From positions 74,501 through 138,500 of the forward strand of contig JAAXIF010000020.1 of NCBI GenBank assembly GCA_012270485.1: a stretch of DNA of 64,000 bases, read 5' to 3'. The position numbers and the translations under genes were made by a program. Below the pieces are notes generated by a model. It was not told the origin of the DNA. It searched no databases and saw nothing but the letters and a program-made list of their open reading frames with translations. Below are positions 26,646 to 34,832 of this stretch, piece by piece (position 1 is the first letter of the stretch; the number at the start of each line of letters is the position of its first letter). This DNA is from Sphingobacteriales bacterium (GTDB lineage Bacteria > Bacteroidota > Bacteroidia > Chitinophagales > Chitinophagaceae).

Positions 26646-26683
26646 GAGGTTGTATCAAAAATCGGATGCAGCCTCTTTGTTTT
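26646..26683 (+). terminator. Terminator of the dispersed 30-bp hairpin family, after ssb
   Basis: Arms GAGGTTGTATC and GGATGCAGCCTC with a T-rich tail. It is about 26 of 30 identical to the hairpin at 221-250 and related to that at 46588-46617. Confidence 0.75.
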
Positions 26684-26685
26684 AT

Positions 26686-26726
26686 CATCGACTACGGACC
26701 ATAAGCCATGAACCATACGCGACCAA
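26686..26726. repeat. Intergenic ACCATAnnCCATGAACC-type repeat
   Basis: A run of short units resembling CGACTACGGACCATAAGCCA, the same motif family as the hairpin at 14686 and the sites near 33361 and 46626. Together with the ssb terminator and two later hairpins it makes up the 466-bp gene-free stretch 26620-27085. Confidence 0.45.
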
Positions 26727-26822
26727 CCCAATCTCAAGTTGCTTATTTCACTTCTGAGGCACCCAATTTATATGTTCAATTAATTTAATTTATTGATTAT
26801 TTGGTAGTTATCATGCAAAAAA

Positions 26823-26857
26823 ACGTAGAGATACGCTCATTTTGCGTAGTTCTACGT
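26823..26857. promoter_or_regulatory. ACGTAGA/TCTACGT palindrome upstream of the signalling operon
   Basis: ACGTAGA pairs with TCTACGT (7 bp) around an inner ACGC/GCGT stem; the right half reads GCGTAGTTCTACGTAGTGC, so CGTAG units occur in both orientations. It lies 229 bp before the first gene of the operon. The dyad may be an operator for the operon's own LuxR-type regulator (inference) or an RNA hairpin. Confidence 0.4.
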
Positions 26858-27000
26858 AGTGCTATTTTTTAACTATGGAATAATATTGTATTGAAAGAGT
26901 GCTTCTATTTCTTCCAGGACATCAGAAGAATACTCATCAACTAACAGGATATTATTGAAATACCGGCTAACTGTTTATGACATCAAACCGGGCATTTCAA

Positions 27001-27042
27001 GAGCGGGTCGGTTCATGGGGGGATCAGCCCGCTCCTGTTTTA
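27001..27042 (+). other. GAGCGGG/CCCGCTC hairpin in the leader of the signalling operon
   Basis: A 7-bp GC-rich stem with a 20-nt loop followed by CTGTTTTA. It resembles a weak terminator or attenuator and lies 44 bp before the ATG of the first operon gene. Confidence 0.4.
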
Positions 27043-27085
27043 TCTACTCTTCCCATATATTTACAAATCATAGTAATTAGAGAAA

Positions 27086-27391
27086 ATGCAACACTTAATT
27101 TCCTTACAGGAAGCTATTGATATGACTGCTCGATACCAAGCAGATGTTCCCGCAGGTATGGTGAACTCAGAAACATTTCATAAAGAAGCAGTCTCAGCCT
27201 TATTAAGTCAACCCGGATGTGTATCTCTTAGAGTTTATTATGGTAAACAAACAGATGATACGATCCATACGATATTAGTGGGCGTTGATGAACAAGGGGC
27301 AGACATGATTCAAACATCCGATCTTATTTTAGAGGAGGGTGCCCGCTGCCCACCGTTTTGTCCTCCTATGTCTTCACCATTGAACGGTTAA
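27086..27391 (+). CDS. Small conserved Cys/Pro-tailed protein of unknown function
   Basis: 101 aa with no signal peptide or membrane segment. The middle (QPGCVSLRVYYGK, then ILVGVDEQGADM) looks like a compact alpha/beta fold, and the C-terminus carries CPPFCPPMSSPLNG with C88 and C92, a possible metal- or redox-active pair; C45 lies in the core. I recall similar small Bacteroidota proteins only as hypotheticals. It is the first of four closely spaced genes and ends 5 bp before the membrane protein, so it may be an input or modulator of the kinase downstream. Confidence 0.7.
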   Translation: MQHLISLQEAIDMTARYQADVPAGMVNSETFHKEAVSALLSQPGCVSLRVYYGKQTDDTIHTILVGVDEQGADMIQTSDLILEEGARCPPFCPPMSSPLNG

Positions 27392-27396
27392 TTTGA

Positions 27397-28059
27397 ATGG
27401 CAGACCAGATCAGACAAATAATATCGTACGGTTTAGTAATTGTGATGGCCTTAGGGGTAATATATGCCATCATCCGCAAAAAAAGGATGGGGGTCTATTA
27501 TAGACCGTTTTACGTCTATATGATTGTGGCATTTGTATTTGAATTATTGATTAAGACTATTATTCACTTAGGCTATAAAAGTCCACTCATCAGCAATTGC
27601 TATGTTTTAATTGAATTTCCCATTTTTTTATGGCTCTTTTATAATTGGAGTTCCCGAAACAATAAGATTTTTTTCATTGGACTATTTCTAGCCGGTGTAG
27701 TGATCTGGATATTTGATAATCTGATCCTGAACAGTATCTTTCAAATAAATTCTTATTATAGGATTTATTATTCTGCAGTACTTATTCTTTGTTCTATCAA
27801 TCAACTCAACAAAGTGATTTTTCAGGATGATATTACGCTCTGGAAAAATGCCGTTTTTTTGATCTGTGTCACTTCAATTGTTTATTATAGTTATCGTATT
27901 TTTATTGAGAGTTTATTCCTTTTTCAACAGGAATTCAGTAATGATTTCTTTAGAGGAGTATATTATATCATGGTTATTGTGAATTTTTTAGCACATTTGG
28001 TATATACATTAGCAGTACTATGTATTCCAGCGAAGCAAGAATTTACCTTACGATACTGA
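27397..28059 (+). CDS. Multi-spanning membrane protein of unknown function
   Basis: 220 aa with six or seven hydrophobic segments (about 8-27, 36-55, 65-83, 90-108, 122-138, 150-170, 186-210) and short loops. No known domain recognised. Its 3' end overlaps the histidine kinase start by 40 bp, an unusually long overlap that implies tightly coupled expression. Because the kinase has one TM helix and no sensor domain, this protein is a plausible membrane sensor subunit (inference from context only). Confidence 0.7.
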   Translation: MADQIRQIISYGLVIVMALGVIYAIIRKKRMGVYYRPFYVYMIVAFVFELLIKTIIHLGYKSPLISNCYVLIEFPIFLWLFYNWSSRNNKIFFIGLFLAGVVIWIFDNLILNSIFQINSYYRIYYSAVLILCSINQLNKVIFQDDITLWKNAVFLICVTSIVYYSYRIFIESLFLFQQEFSNDFFRGVYYIMVIVNFLAHLVYTLAVLCIPAKQEFTLRY

Positions 28060-28769
28060 TTACCACCCTGATAATTGGTACGATTCTCGCCTTTTTTCTT
28101 GTGACCGTTATTCGACAACATAAAAAAAGGTCAAGGCAATACGAGGACCGATTACGAATGGAAGTTGAATTGCTTGAAGCCGAAAGAGGGCGTATCGCTT
28201 CTGATCTTCATGATGATCTGGGTCCGCTATTATCTGTCATCAAAATGAATCTCCATTTATTGGATACAAAAGATAAAAATGATTTGATGATATTGGGTAA
28301 AACATCTACCCATATTGATCATACAGCCAAGAGACTCAGAGAGATATCCAACAATATCATGCCTTATACTTTGCAGAAGAAAGGTTTAGTTACGGCTATT
28401 ACTGAAATAACTGAGTTGTTGGCCGAGGGCAATGAATTATCTATAGAGTTCAATAATTCACTCAAAGATTTAGCGATCACCAAAGAGAAAGAAATCCATA
28501 TTTTCCGATTATTCCAGGAAGTGCTGAATAATACAATAAAACACGCGAATGCTTCTGAAATTAGGATTCATTTGTATGAGGAGAAAAATGAATTGAATAT
28601 CCTGATAAAGGATAATGGCTGTGGATTTGACAAAGAAAAAGTGATGGATCAGGGAAAAGGTTTAGGATTACAAAATATCCTTCGCCGAGCTGGAATATTA
28701 AAAGGGAAAGTATATCTTGAAACAATTCCCGGAAGTGGAACAGAATATCATTTCAGAATACCTTTATAG
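28020..28769 (+). CDS. NarL-type sensor histidine kinase (HisKA_3) without sensor domain
   Basis: 249 aa. One N-terminal TM helix (8-30), then a short coiled coil leading to HisKA_3 with RIASDLHDDLGPLLS (phospho-acceptor H64), and HATPase_c with QEVLNNTIKHA (N-box), IKDNGCGFD (G1) and GKGLGLQNI (G2), all intact. There is no periplasmic or cytoplasmic sensory domain, so the input must come from a partner, most simply one of the two upstream gene products. It ends 2 bp before the response regulator gene. The start is kept at 28020 because it includes the TM helix. Confidence 0.9.
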   Translation: MYSSEARIYLTILITTLIIGTILAFFLVTVIRQHKKRSRQYEDRLRMEVELLEAERGRIASDLHDDLGPLLSVIKMNLHLLDTKDKNDLMILGKTSTHIDHTAKRLREISNNIMPYTLQKKGLVTAITEITELLAEGNELSIEFNNSLKDLAITKEKEIHIFRLFQEVLNNTIKHANASEIRIHLYEEKNELNILIKDNGCGFDKEKVMDQGKGLGLQNILRRAGILKGKVYLETIPGSGTEYHFRIPL

Positions 28770-28771
28770 AT

Positions 28772-29443
28772 ATGGAACAACTGCCTCGTATTCGTGTTTT
28801 GATAGCAGACGATCATGATATTTTCAGAGATGGGCTCTCATTATTACTGTTGAAGGAGCCTGCGATCGAGTTAGTGGGAGATGCCGCCAATGGAAAACAA
28901 TTGATACAAATGGCAAAAGAGCTCCAGCCGGATATTGTTTTAACAGATTTGAAGATGCCTCAAATGGATGGTATTGAAGCCATCAAAAGAATCAAAGAAT
29001 TATATCCTGCTATCAAAGCCATTGCACTGTCTTCTTTTGATAGCGATGCAATGGTCATCGATGCTTTGGAAGCCGGTGCGATGGGCTATATCATTAAAAA
29101 TGCAGATCGGGGAGAAATTATAGATGCCATCAGAATGGTATACACAGGAAGTCCCTACTACTGTAAAACAACATCAGGCCGTCTAGTAAAGCTCATTGCC
29201 CGAAGTGAATTCAATCCTTATAAAACAGATACTTCCAAACTTTTCTCTGATAAAGAGAAAGAAATCATCCGACTCATTTGTGAAGAAAAAACCAGCAAAG
29301 AAATCGGAGAATTACTCTTCATGAGTTCTCGTACCGTGGAAGGCCACCGAGTAAAGATCTTGGAAAAAATGGATGTAAAAACTACCGCAGGTATTGCTAT
29401 CTATGCTATTAAGAATGGAATCTATAGCGCGCATCAGGAGTAA
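28772..29443 (+). CDS. NarL/FixJ-type response regulator
   Basis: 223 aa. The receiver domain has D13/D14, phosphoacceptor D59 (VLTDLKMP), S87 and K109; the C-terminal LuxR-type HTH has FSDKEKEIIRLI and SKEIGELLFMSSRTVEGHR. It is the cognate partner of the HisKA_3 kinase. The CGTAG dyad 230 bp upstream of the operon is a candidate binding site. It is the last gene of the operon; the oxidoreductase starts 50 bp later. Confidence 0.94.
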   Translation: MEQLPRIRVLIADDHDIFRDGLSLLLLKEPAIELVGDAANGKQLIQMAKELQPDIVLTDLKMPQMDGIEAIKRIKELYPAIKAIALSSFDSDAMVIDALEAGAMGYIIKNADRGEIIDAIRMVYTGSPYYCKTTSGRLVKLIARSEFNPYKTDTSKLFSDKEKEIIRLICEEKTSKEIGELLFMSSRTVEGHRVKILEKMDVKTTAGIAIYAIKNGIYSAHQE

Positions 29444-29493
29444 TATTTTCGTTTCATTTCTTTCCACTGCTTCTCCATTCGTAACTTGCAGCC

Positions 29494-30576
29494 ATGGATC
29501 AGGTATATACTTATGAATCGTTGTATGCATTTACCAAAGCAGTATTCATCAAAATGGGCTGTTCTGATATGGATGCCACTACTGCAGCCACTGTTTTGGT
29601 ATCCGCAGACCTGCGCGGTATTGATAGTCATGGTGTAGCCCGACTCAGTGGCTATGTTCGATTGTGGGAAGTGAACAGGATCAATGCAACCCCAAATATT
29701 CAAGTGGTTCATGAAACACCGTCAACTGCTGTAGTAGATGGGGATGCCGGTTTAGGTCTGGTAGTAGCTCCTTTTGCAATGCAGATCGCTATTGAAAAAG
29801 CCAAACAAGTAGGTACTGGATGGGTAAGTGTTCGCAATACCAATCACTTCGGTATTGCAGGTTATCATGCGATGATGGCATTGGGGCATCAAATGATTGG
29901 AATGGCCATGACCAATGCAAGTGCCTTGGTAGCCCCTACTTTTTCCATTGAAAGAATGTTGGGTACCAACCCTATCGCAGTAGCTATTCCTGCAGGAGAA
30001 CAACCTCCTTTTGTAGCAGACATGGCCACTACCACAGCCGCAAACGGCAAATTGGAAATACTGCAAAGAAAAAATGCAGAAGCACCGTTGGGTTGGGTAC
30101 AGGATAAAGAAGGTCAAGCATCTACTGATGCCAATATTTTAAAGAAAGAAGGTGCCCTACTTCCATTGGGTAGCGATCGCGAGCATGGAAGTCATAAAGG
30201 CTATGCATTAGGTGCCATCGTTGATATTTTTTCCGCAGTACTCAGTGGAGGAAGCTATGGTCCTTGGGCCCCACCTTTTCCTGCATATGTGCCCATGCCC
30301 GAAAATATGCCGGGGAAAGGTCTCGGACATTTTTTTGGCGCGATGCGCGTAGACGCTTTTCGTCCAGCAGAGGAGTTTACAACGCATATGGATAATTGGA
30401 TCACTCGTTTTCGTAATGCAAAGCCTGCGCCCGGACAAGACCGTGTGTTGATACCCGGAGATCCGGAAAGGGAATATGAAAAAGAGCGCATGGAAAAGGG
30501 AGTACCCATTGTGGCGAGTGTAGTAGAGGATTTGAAAGCAGTGGGAGAAAAATTCGGTATCGAATGGATGGCCTAA
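29494..30576 (+). CDS. Ldh-family (malate/L-lactate/ureidoglycolate type) NAD(P)-dependent oxidoreductase
   Basis: 360 aa of the type-2 malate/L-sulfolactate dehydrogenase fold, not the Rossmann fold. Conserved segments are DSHGVARLSGY, VRNTNHFGIAGYHAM, MLGTNPIAVAIPAG and GSHKGYALGAIVDIFSAVLSG. It reduces or oxidises a 2-hydroxy acid with NAD(P); the substrate cannot be told among malate, sulfolactate, ureidoglycolate and 2,3-diketo-gulonate homologues. No catabolic neighbours help. It is separate from the signalling operon by function, though co-oriented. Confidence 0.88.
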   Translation: MDQVYTYESLYAFTKAVFIKMGCSDMDATTAATVLVSADLRGIDSHGVARLSGYVRLWEVNRINATPNIQVVHETPSTAVVDGDAGLGLVVAPFAMQIAIEKAKQVGTGWVSVRNTNHFGIAGYHAMMALGHQMIGMAMTNASALVAPTFSIERMLGTNPIAVAIPAGEQPPFVADMATTTAANGKLEILQRKNAEAPLGWVQDKEGQASTDANILKKEGALLPLGSDREHGSHKGYALGAIVDIFSAVLSGGSYGPWAPPFPAYVPMPENMPGKGLGHFFGAMRVDAFRPAEEFTTHMDNWITRFRNAKPAPGQDRVLIPGDPEREYEKERMEKGVPIVASVVEDLKAVGEKFGIEWMA

Positions 30577-30637
30577 CCCGCTGATCTAGCTAACAACTGT
30601 TCTTTAAAATCCCTGAGAACTTAACGTCTCAATAATT

Positions 30638-30645
30638 TACCTTTG
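30638..30645 (+). promoter_or_regulatory. -7 promoter box TACCTTTG of the aspartate kinase gene
   Basis: Exact TAnnTTTG match 40 bp before the ATG at 30686. The leader ends in an unusually G-rich stretch (GGGGGAGGGGGA) 8 bp before the start, one of the few purine tracts here that could act as a ribosome-binding site. Confidence 0.55.
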
Positions 30646-30685
30646 CACCTCATTAACCAATAAAAAACGGGGGAGGGGGAATCTT

Positions 30686-32005
30686 ATGAAAGTAATGAAG
30701 TTCGGCGGTACCAGCGTAGGTAAGCCGGAACGTATGCATCAGGTATCACAATTAATTACCAAAGATGCGACACCGAAAATAGTAGTGCTCAGTGCACTTA
30801 GTGGAACTACCAATGCTTTAGTGGAAATCAGTAACAGTTTATCTCAGGGTGATAGACAGGCAGCTAAACAAAAAATCGATCAATTAGAAGCACATTATCG
30901 ACAGTTTGTGCTGGATCTCCTAAAAACAGATACTGTTCGCGCTAAAGCCAATGCAGTCATTGCCGAACATTTTGAATTCCTTAATATCATTTTGCGTATT
31001 TCTTTTAGTGAAGCGCTGAATAAAGATATTCTGGCACAGGGTGAATTGATGAGTACCAAATTATTCAGTTGCTACCTTGAGGAACAAGGAATCGATCATA
31101 TGTTGTTACCCGCTCTTGAATTCATGACCATTGATGCCAATGAAGAGCCACAGTTGGGGAGTATCAAAGTTAAATTGAGTCAGCAACTACAACTTCATAA
31201 AGACAAAAAATTATTCATTACCCAAGGCTATATCTGTCGCAACTCAAAAGGGGAGGTCGATAATCTGAAAAGAGGTGGTAGTGATTATACCGCTTCTCTT
31301 GTAGCTGCGGCTATTCATGCCAGTGTATGTGAAATCTGGACTGATATTGATGGTATGCATAACAATGACCCGCGTATCGTTAATAAAACGATAGCCATTG
31401 AACAATTAAGTTTTGATGAAGCAGCGGAGTTGGCATATTTCGGTGCAAAAATTTTACACCCTACTTGTATCTGGCCGGCACAGCAAGAGAATGTTCCTGT
31501 GAAATTGTTGAATACCATGCAGCCGGATGCTCCCGGAACCGTCATCACCAAAGAAGCAGGTAGTGTAGGTGTGAAAGCAGTAGCAGCAAAAGATGGGATC
31601 ATCGCCATCAAGATCAAGAGCAGTCGAATGCTGTTGGCTTATGGATTTTTAAGAAAAGTGTTTGAAGTATTTGAGAAATACCGTACTTCTATTGATATGA
31701 TCACTACTTCTGAGGTAGCGGTATCTGTTACCATTGATACGGATACGGCACTCAGTAGTATCGTAAAAGAACTAGAGCCATTCGGAACAGTAGAAGTAGA
31801 GAAAGATCAAACCATTGTTTCTATTGTAGGAAATGAAATAGCTCAAACGGATGCTGTATTACAAAAACTATTTAATGCAATTCAGGAAATACCGGTTACG
31901 ATGGTGAGTTATGGAGGAAGTACGCATAATGTCTCTTTACTGGTTCCTAGTGAGCATAAAACAAAAACATTACAACTCCTCAATATTGGATTGTTTGGCC
32001 TGTGA
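30686..32005 (+). CDS. lysC: Aspartate kinase (monofunctional)
   Basis: 439 aa. It phosphorylates aspartate, the first step to lysine, threonine, methionine and diaminopimelate. KFGGTSVGKPERM at the N-terminus is the kinase signature; RGGSDYTASL and WTDIDGMHNNDPRIV are the nucleotide and aspartate loops, and two ACT regulatory domains follow from about 300 (including IDMITTSEVAVSVTID). It lacks the homoserine dehydrogenase fusion seen in ThrA. It is monocistronic between a good promoter and a terminator. Confidence 0.93.
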   Translation: MKVMKFGGTSVGKPERMHQVSQLITKDATPKIVVLSALSGTTNALVEISNSLSQGDRQAAKQKIDQLEAHYRQFVLDLLKTDTVRAKANAVIAEHFEFLNIILRISFSEALNKDILAQGELMSTKLFSCYLEEQGIDHMLLPALEFMTIDANEEPQLGSIKVKLSQQLQLHKDKKLFITQGYICRNSKGEVDNLKRGGSDYTASLVAAAIHASVCEIWTDIDGMHNNDPRIVNKTIAIEQLSFDEAAELAYFGAKILHPTCIWPAQQENVPVKLLNTMQPDAPGTVITKEAGSVGVKAVAAKDGIIAIKIKSSRMLLAYGFLRKVFEVFEKYRTSIDMITTSEVAVSVTIDTDTALSSIVKELEPFGTVEVEKDQTIVSIVGNEIAQTDAVLQKLFNAIQEIPVTMVSYGGSTHNVSLLVPSEHKTKTLQLLNIGLFGL

Positions 32006-32030
32006 TCAATGTTAAAAGAGGTTAATATTT

Positions 32031-32060
32031 AAGCCATCCGTCTGGTCGGATGGCTTTTTT
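32031..32060 (+). terminator. Rho-independent terminator after lysC
   Basis: Perfect AGCCATCC/GGATGGCT stem, 8-nt loop, then a run of T. Confidence 0.88.
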
Positions 32061-32088
32061 CATTGAAATTGTTACTTCAAATCATGGC

Positions 32089-33330
32089 ATGAGAATCATA
32101 TTGACACTGATCATCCTTATTGCAAGTCTTCATCTTTCCTTTGCTCAGCAAGCATTGAGAGGAAAAGTCATCGCCAGTGATTCTAAACAACCCATTCATT
32201 TGGCCAATGTCTTTTTAAGTAATACATCTATTGGAACTGTTACGAATGCAGAAGGTGTATTTGTTTTAGACAGATTTCCGCAAGGTCGTTTTGATGTAGT
32301 AATATCTTGTATTGGTTATGAAACCTATGTAACCACTATTCAATATGCGCAATTACCTGCTTTTATTGAAGTGGTATTAAAGCCTAAAGTGAATATCCTA
32401 CAAGAAGTAGTTGTAGAACCATATGAAAAAAATGGATGGGAACGATATGGAAAATTCTTTATAGAAAATTTTATAGGTACATCTGCTTTAGCTACAGATT
32501 GTAAACTTAAAAATCCGGAGACCATTCGTTTTCGTTATAATAAAAAAGAAAATATTCTTCGCGCATTTGCTGATGAGCCAATTATACTGGAGAACAGAGC
32601 ACTGGGGTATATTTTACGCTATGATTTAAAAGTATTTGAGTATAACTATGGTACAAGAATATTTTATTTTCAAGGGTATCCTTTGTTCGAGGATATTGAA
32701 ACAGATCGCAAAAGATTACTGAATCGTTGGGAAAGAAACCGCGCAGAAGCATATTATGGTTCTATGATGCACTTTATGCGATCGCTATTTAGAAACCAAT
32801 TGATTGAAGAGGGATTTGAAATAAGAAAGCTGATTAAGATTAGTGAAGAAGAAAAGAAAAGAGTCAGAAATATCTATAATTCCAGAACCTATATCAATAG
32901 TAATGGTAATATTGTTGTAAACGATAGCTTGTTGGGTAATGGAAATAAAGACAGCTCAGATTATTACCGAAAAGTAATACGACAACCTGAGAAAATGGCA
33001 ATATTGATCAATCAGCTTTTACCTGGCGATAGTATTGCATTTGCCATAGATAGCTTTACCGCCGGATTGTATTTTGATGATCATCTGCAAGTGATCTACA
33101 AATACAAACAAGCTCCAGATGAGTACGTACGAATGAATTCCTTATCTGTTCAACCGAAAACACCTGTTGTATCAGATATTGTCCTCCCTAAAAAAAATGC
33201 CATCTCCGTATTAGCCAATGGTAGTTATTTCGAAGGTCTGGATCTGATCACATCCGGTTACTGGGGTTGGTGGGAAAAATTGGCAACGATGTTGCCATTT
33301 GATTATAAGCCACCGAAAAAGAGGGAGTAA
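32089..33330 (+). CDS. Secreted carboxypeptidase-like regulatory (CarboxypepD_reg) protein
   Basis: 413 aa from ATG 32089, which opens the signal peptide MRIILTLIILIASLHLSFAQQ; the track start at 32050 lies inside the lysC terminator. Residues about 22-115 form a CarboxypepD_reg-like beta-sandwich (LRGKVIASDSKQPIHLANVF, then ISCIGYETY and LQEVVVEPYE). The rest (about 120-413), with many charged and aromatic residues, is conserved only as hypothetical in Bacteroidota. Probably periplasmic or outer-membrane associated; no barrel repeats are obvious. Confidence 0.75.
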   Translation: MRIILTLIILIASLHLSFAQQALRGKVIASDSKQPIHLANVFLSNTSIGTVTNAEGVFVLDRFPQGRFDVVISCIGYETYVTTIQYAQLPAFIEVVLKPKVNILQEVVVEPYEKNGWERYGKFFIENFIGTSALATDCKLKNPETIRFRYNKKENILRAFADEPIILENRALGYILRYDLKVFEYNYGTRIFYFQGYPLFEDIETDRKRLLNRWERNRAEAYYGSMMHFMRSLFRNQLIEEGFEIRKLIKISEEEKKRVRNIYNSRTYINSNGNIVVNDSLLGNGNKDSSDYYRKVIRQPEKMAILINQLLPGDSIAFAIDSFTAGLYFDDHLQVIYKYKQAPDEYVRMNSLSVQPKTPVVSDIVLPKKNAISVLANGSYFEGLDLITSGYWGWWEKLATMLPFDYKPPKKRE

Positions 33331-33343
33331 GCTAACAGTTTAT

Positions 33344-33448
33344 AGTTGACAGTTGACAGTAAATCATGGACTATATATTTTATATACTCATAATTAATGT
33401 AAAGTAATTAGCAAGAATTACTTTACTTCTTCCTGTCAACTATCAACT
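33344..33448. repeat. Nested inverted repeats between convergent genes
   Basis: Outer arms AGTTGACAGTTGACAG and CTGTCAACTATCAACT match at 15 of 16 positions; inside them GTAAAGTAATT/AATTACTTTAC form a perfect 11-bp stem at 33399-33426. The outer right arm runs 6 bp into the 3' end of bioA. Probably a bidirectional terminator; the outer units belong to the dispersed TTGACAG/CTATCGAC repeat style of this genome. Confidence 0.55.
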
Positions 33449-34711
33449 CAACCCCCAACCCGAAAGAAGAAACTTATACACTTTCTCCAATTCCTCTTCT
33501 TCAATACAATAAGGCGGCATGATGTAAACTGTATTTCCTAGTGGACGAATGTACATGCCTGCATCCAATGCTTTTTTTGTGATGACTGAACTTACCTGAT
33601 TTAGGTATTCTTTTTTGCCCTGGTCTATTTCAAATGCAAGAATAGTACCCAAGCTGCGAATATCTTTAATTGGTAATTCAGTTGTACGTAATTGATCTGC
33701 AAATGAAATATTCGCCGCACTGATTTTTTCAATTTGTAATAAACATTCTTCTTTTTGTAACAAATCCAAACTTGCTAATGCCGCCGTACATGCTAGGGGA
33801 TTAGCGGTAAAAGAGTGACCATGAAAAAATGTTTTCATCGCATCATCATCTACATAAGCCTGATAGATACGATCTGTACAAGCTGTTACGCCTAGTGCCA
33901 TCGTTCCTCCTGTAAGACCCTTGCTCAAACAAATAATATCCGGTTTCTTATTCATGTAGTCACTGGCAAAAAACTTTCCTGTTCTTCCAAATCCTGTCAT
34001 TACTTCATCTGCAATACAAATGATATCATTGAGCTTAGCCGTATTCAACAGTTCATTCAGCAGGTAAGGATCGTACATGTTCATACCTCCAGCACCTTGA
34101 ACCAACGGCTCATAAATAAAAGCAGCTGTTTCTTCCGCATGCTGTTGCATGATGGTTTTTAATTCACTGATATTTTCTTGTGTAGGTGTATCGAGAAAAA
34201 CAACATCAAAAAGAAGTTCATGAAAAGCCAATGTAAAAACACTTCGATCACTTACACTCATGGCTCCGAAAGTATCTCCATGATAACTGTTTTTGAAAGC
34301 GATGAGCTTGTTTCTTTGTTTCTGATCCTGATTCCACCAGTACTGAATAGCCATTTTCAATGCTACTTCTGTAGAGGTAGACCCATTGTCACTATAAAAT
34401 ATTCTTGAAAAATTTCCCGGTAAAATTGTCAGTAGTCGTTCTGCCAGTTCCACGGCCGGCCGGTGTGTAAATCCGGCAAAGATTACCTGTTCTAATTCCA
34501 AAGCCTGCTGGTATAATTTTTCTGCGATATATGGGTGTGCATGTCCATGTAAATTTACCCACCAGCTACTGATAGCGTCAATATAGCTATTCCCTTGTTC
34601 GTCAAACAATAAGGATCCTTTACCCTTGACAATAGCGATGGGATCGGCCATATTTTTTTGTCGGGTAAAAGGGTGCCAAATAGAATTTTTATCCCGTATT
34701 GCAATACTCAT
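33443..34711 (-). CDS. bioA: Adenosylmethionine-8-amino-7-oxononanoate aminotransferase
   Basis: 423 aa from ATG 34711 (MSIAIRDKNSIWHPFTRQKN); the track's 20 extra residues lie over the promoter. A class III PLP aminotransferase that makes 7,8-diaminopelargonate in biotin synthesis using SAM as amino donor. WHPFTRQ near the N-terminus is typical of BioA; DNGSTSTEVALKM, IADEVMTGFGRTG and CLSKGLTGG (PLP lysine) are the core motifs. No other bio genes lie in the window. Confidence 0.95.
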   Translation of the reverse strand: MSIAIRDKNSIWHPFTRQKNMADPIAIVKGKGSLLFDEQGNSYIDAISSWWVNLHGHAHPYIAEKLYQQALELEQVIFAGFTHRPAVELAERLLTILPGNFSRIFYSDNGSTSTEVALKMAIQYWWNQDQKQRNKLIAFKNSYHGDTFGAMSVSDRSVFTLAFHELLFDVVFLDTPTQENISELKTIMQQHAEETAAFIYEPLVQGAGGMNMYDPYLLNELLNTAKLNDIICIADEVMTGFGRTGKFFASDYMNKKPDIICLSKGLTGGTMALGVTACTDRIYQAYVDDDAMKTFFHGHSFTANPLACTAALASLDLLQKEECLLQIEKISAANISFADQLRTTELPIKDIRSLGTILAFEIDQGKKEYLNQVSSVITKKALDAGMYIRPLGNTVYIMPPYCIEEEELEKVYKFLLSGWGLS

Positions 34712-34715
34712 ACGG

Positions 34716-34723
34716 CAAATGTA
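34716..34723 (-). promoter_or_regulatory. -7 promoter box TACATTTG of bioA
   Basis: Exact TAnnTTTG on the minus strand, separated from the ATG by 4 nt (CCGT). Transcription from it would give a leaderless or nearly leaderless mRNA. Confidence 0.45.
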
Positions 34724-34832
34724 GGATGTAAATGGTAGTTGTTTTGGCATCGAATATGGTAGTTTTGCCACCATTTTTTACCCATATGCAACGCAAGTAC
34801 CATTAACCGGGTCAACCCCCTGAATATACTGC

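Noticed and set aside
26873-26974. Minus-strand 33-codon ORF reading NNILLVDEYSSDVLEE
   Set aside because: It resembles the start of a receiver domain (ILLVDE), but there is no start codon in frame and it stops after 33 codons; most likely chance or an old remnant.
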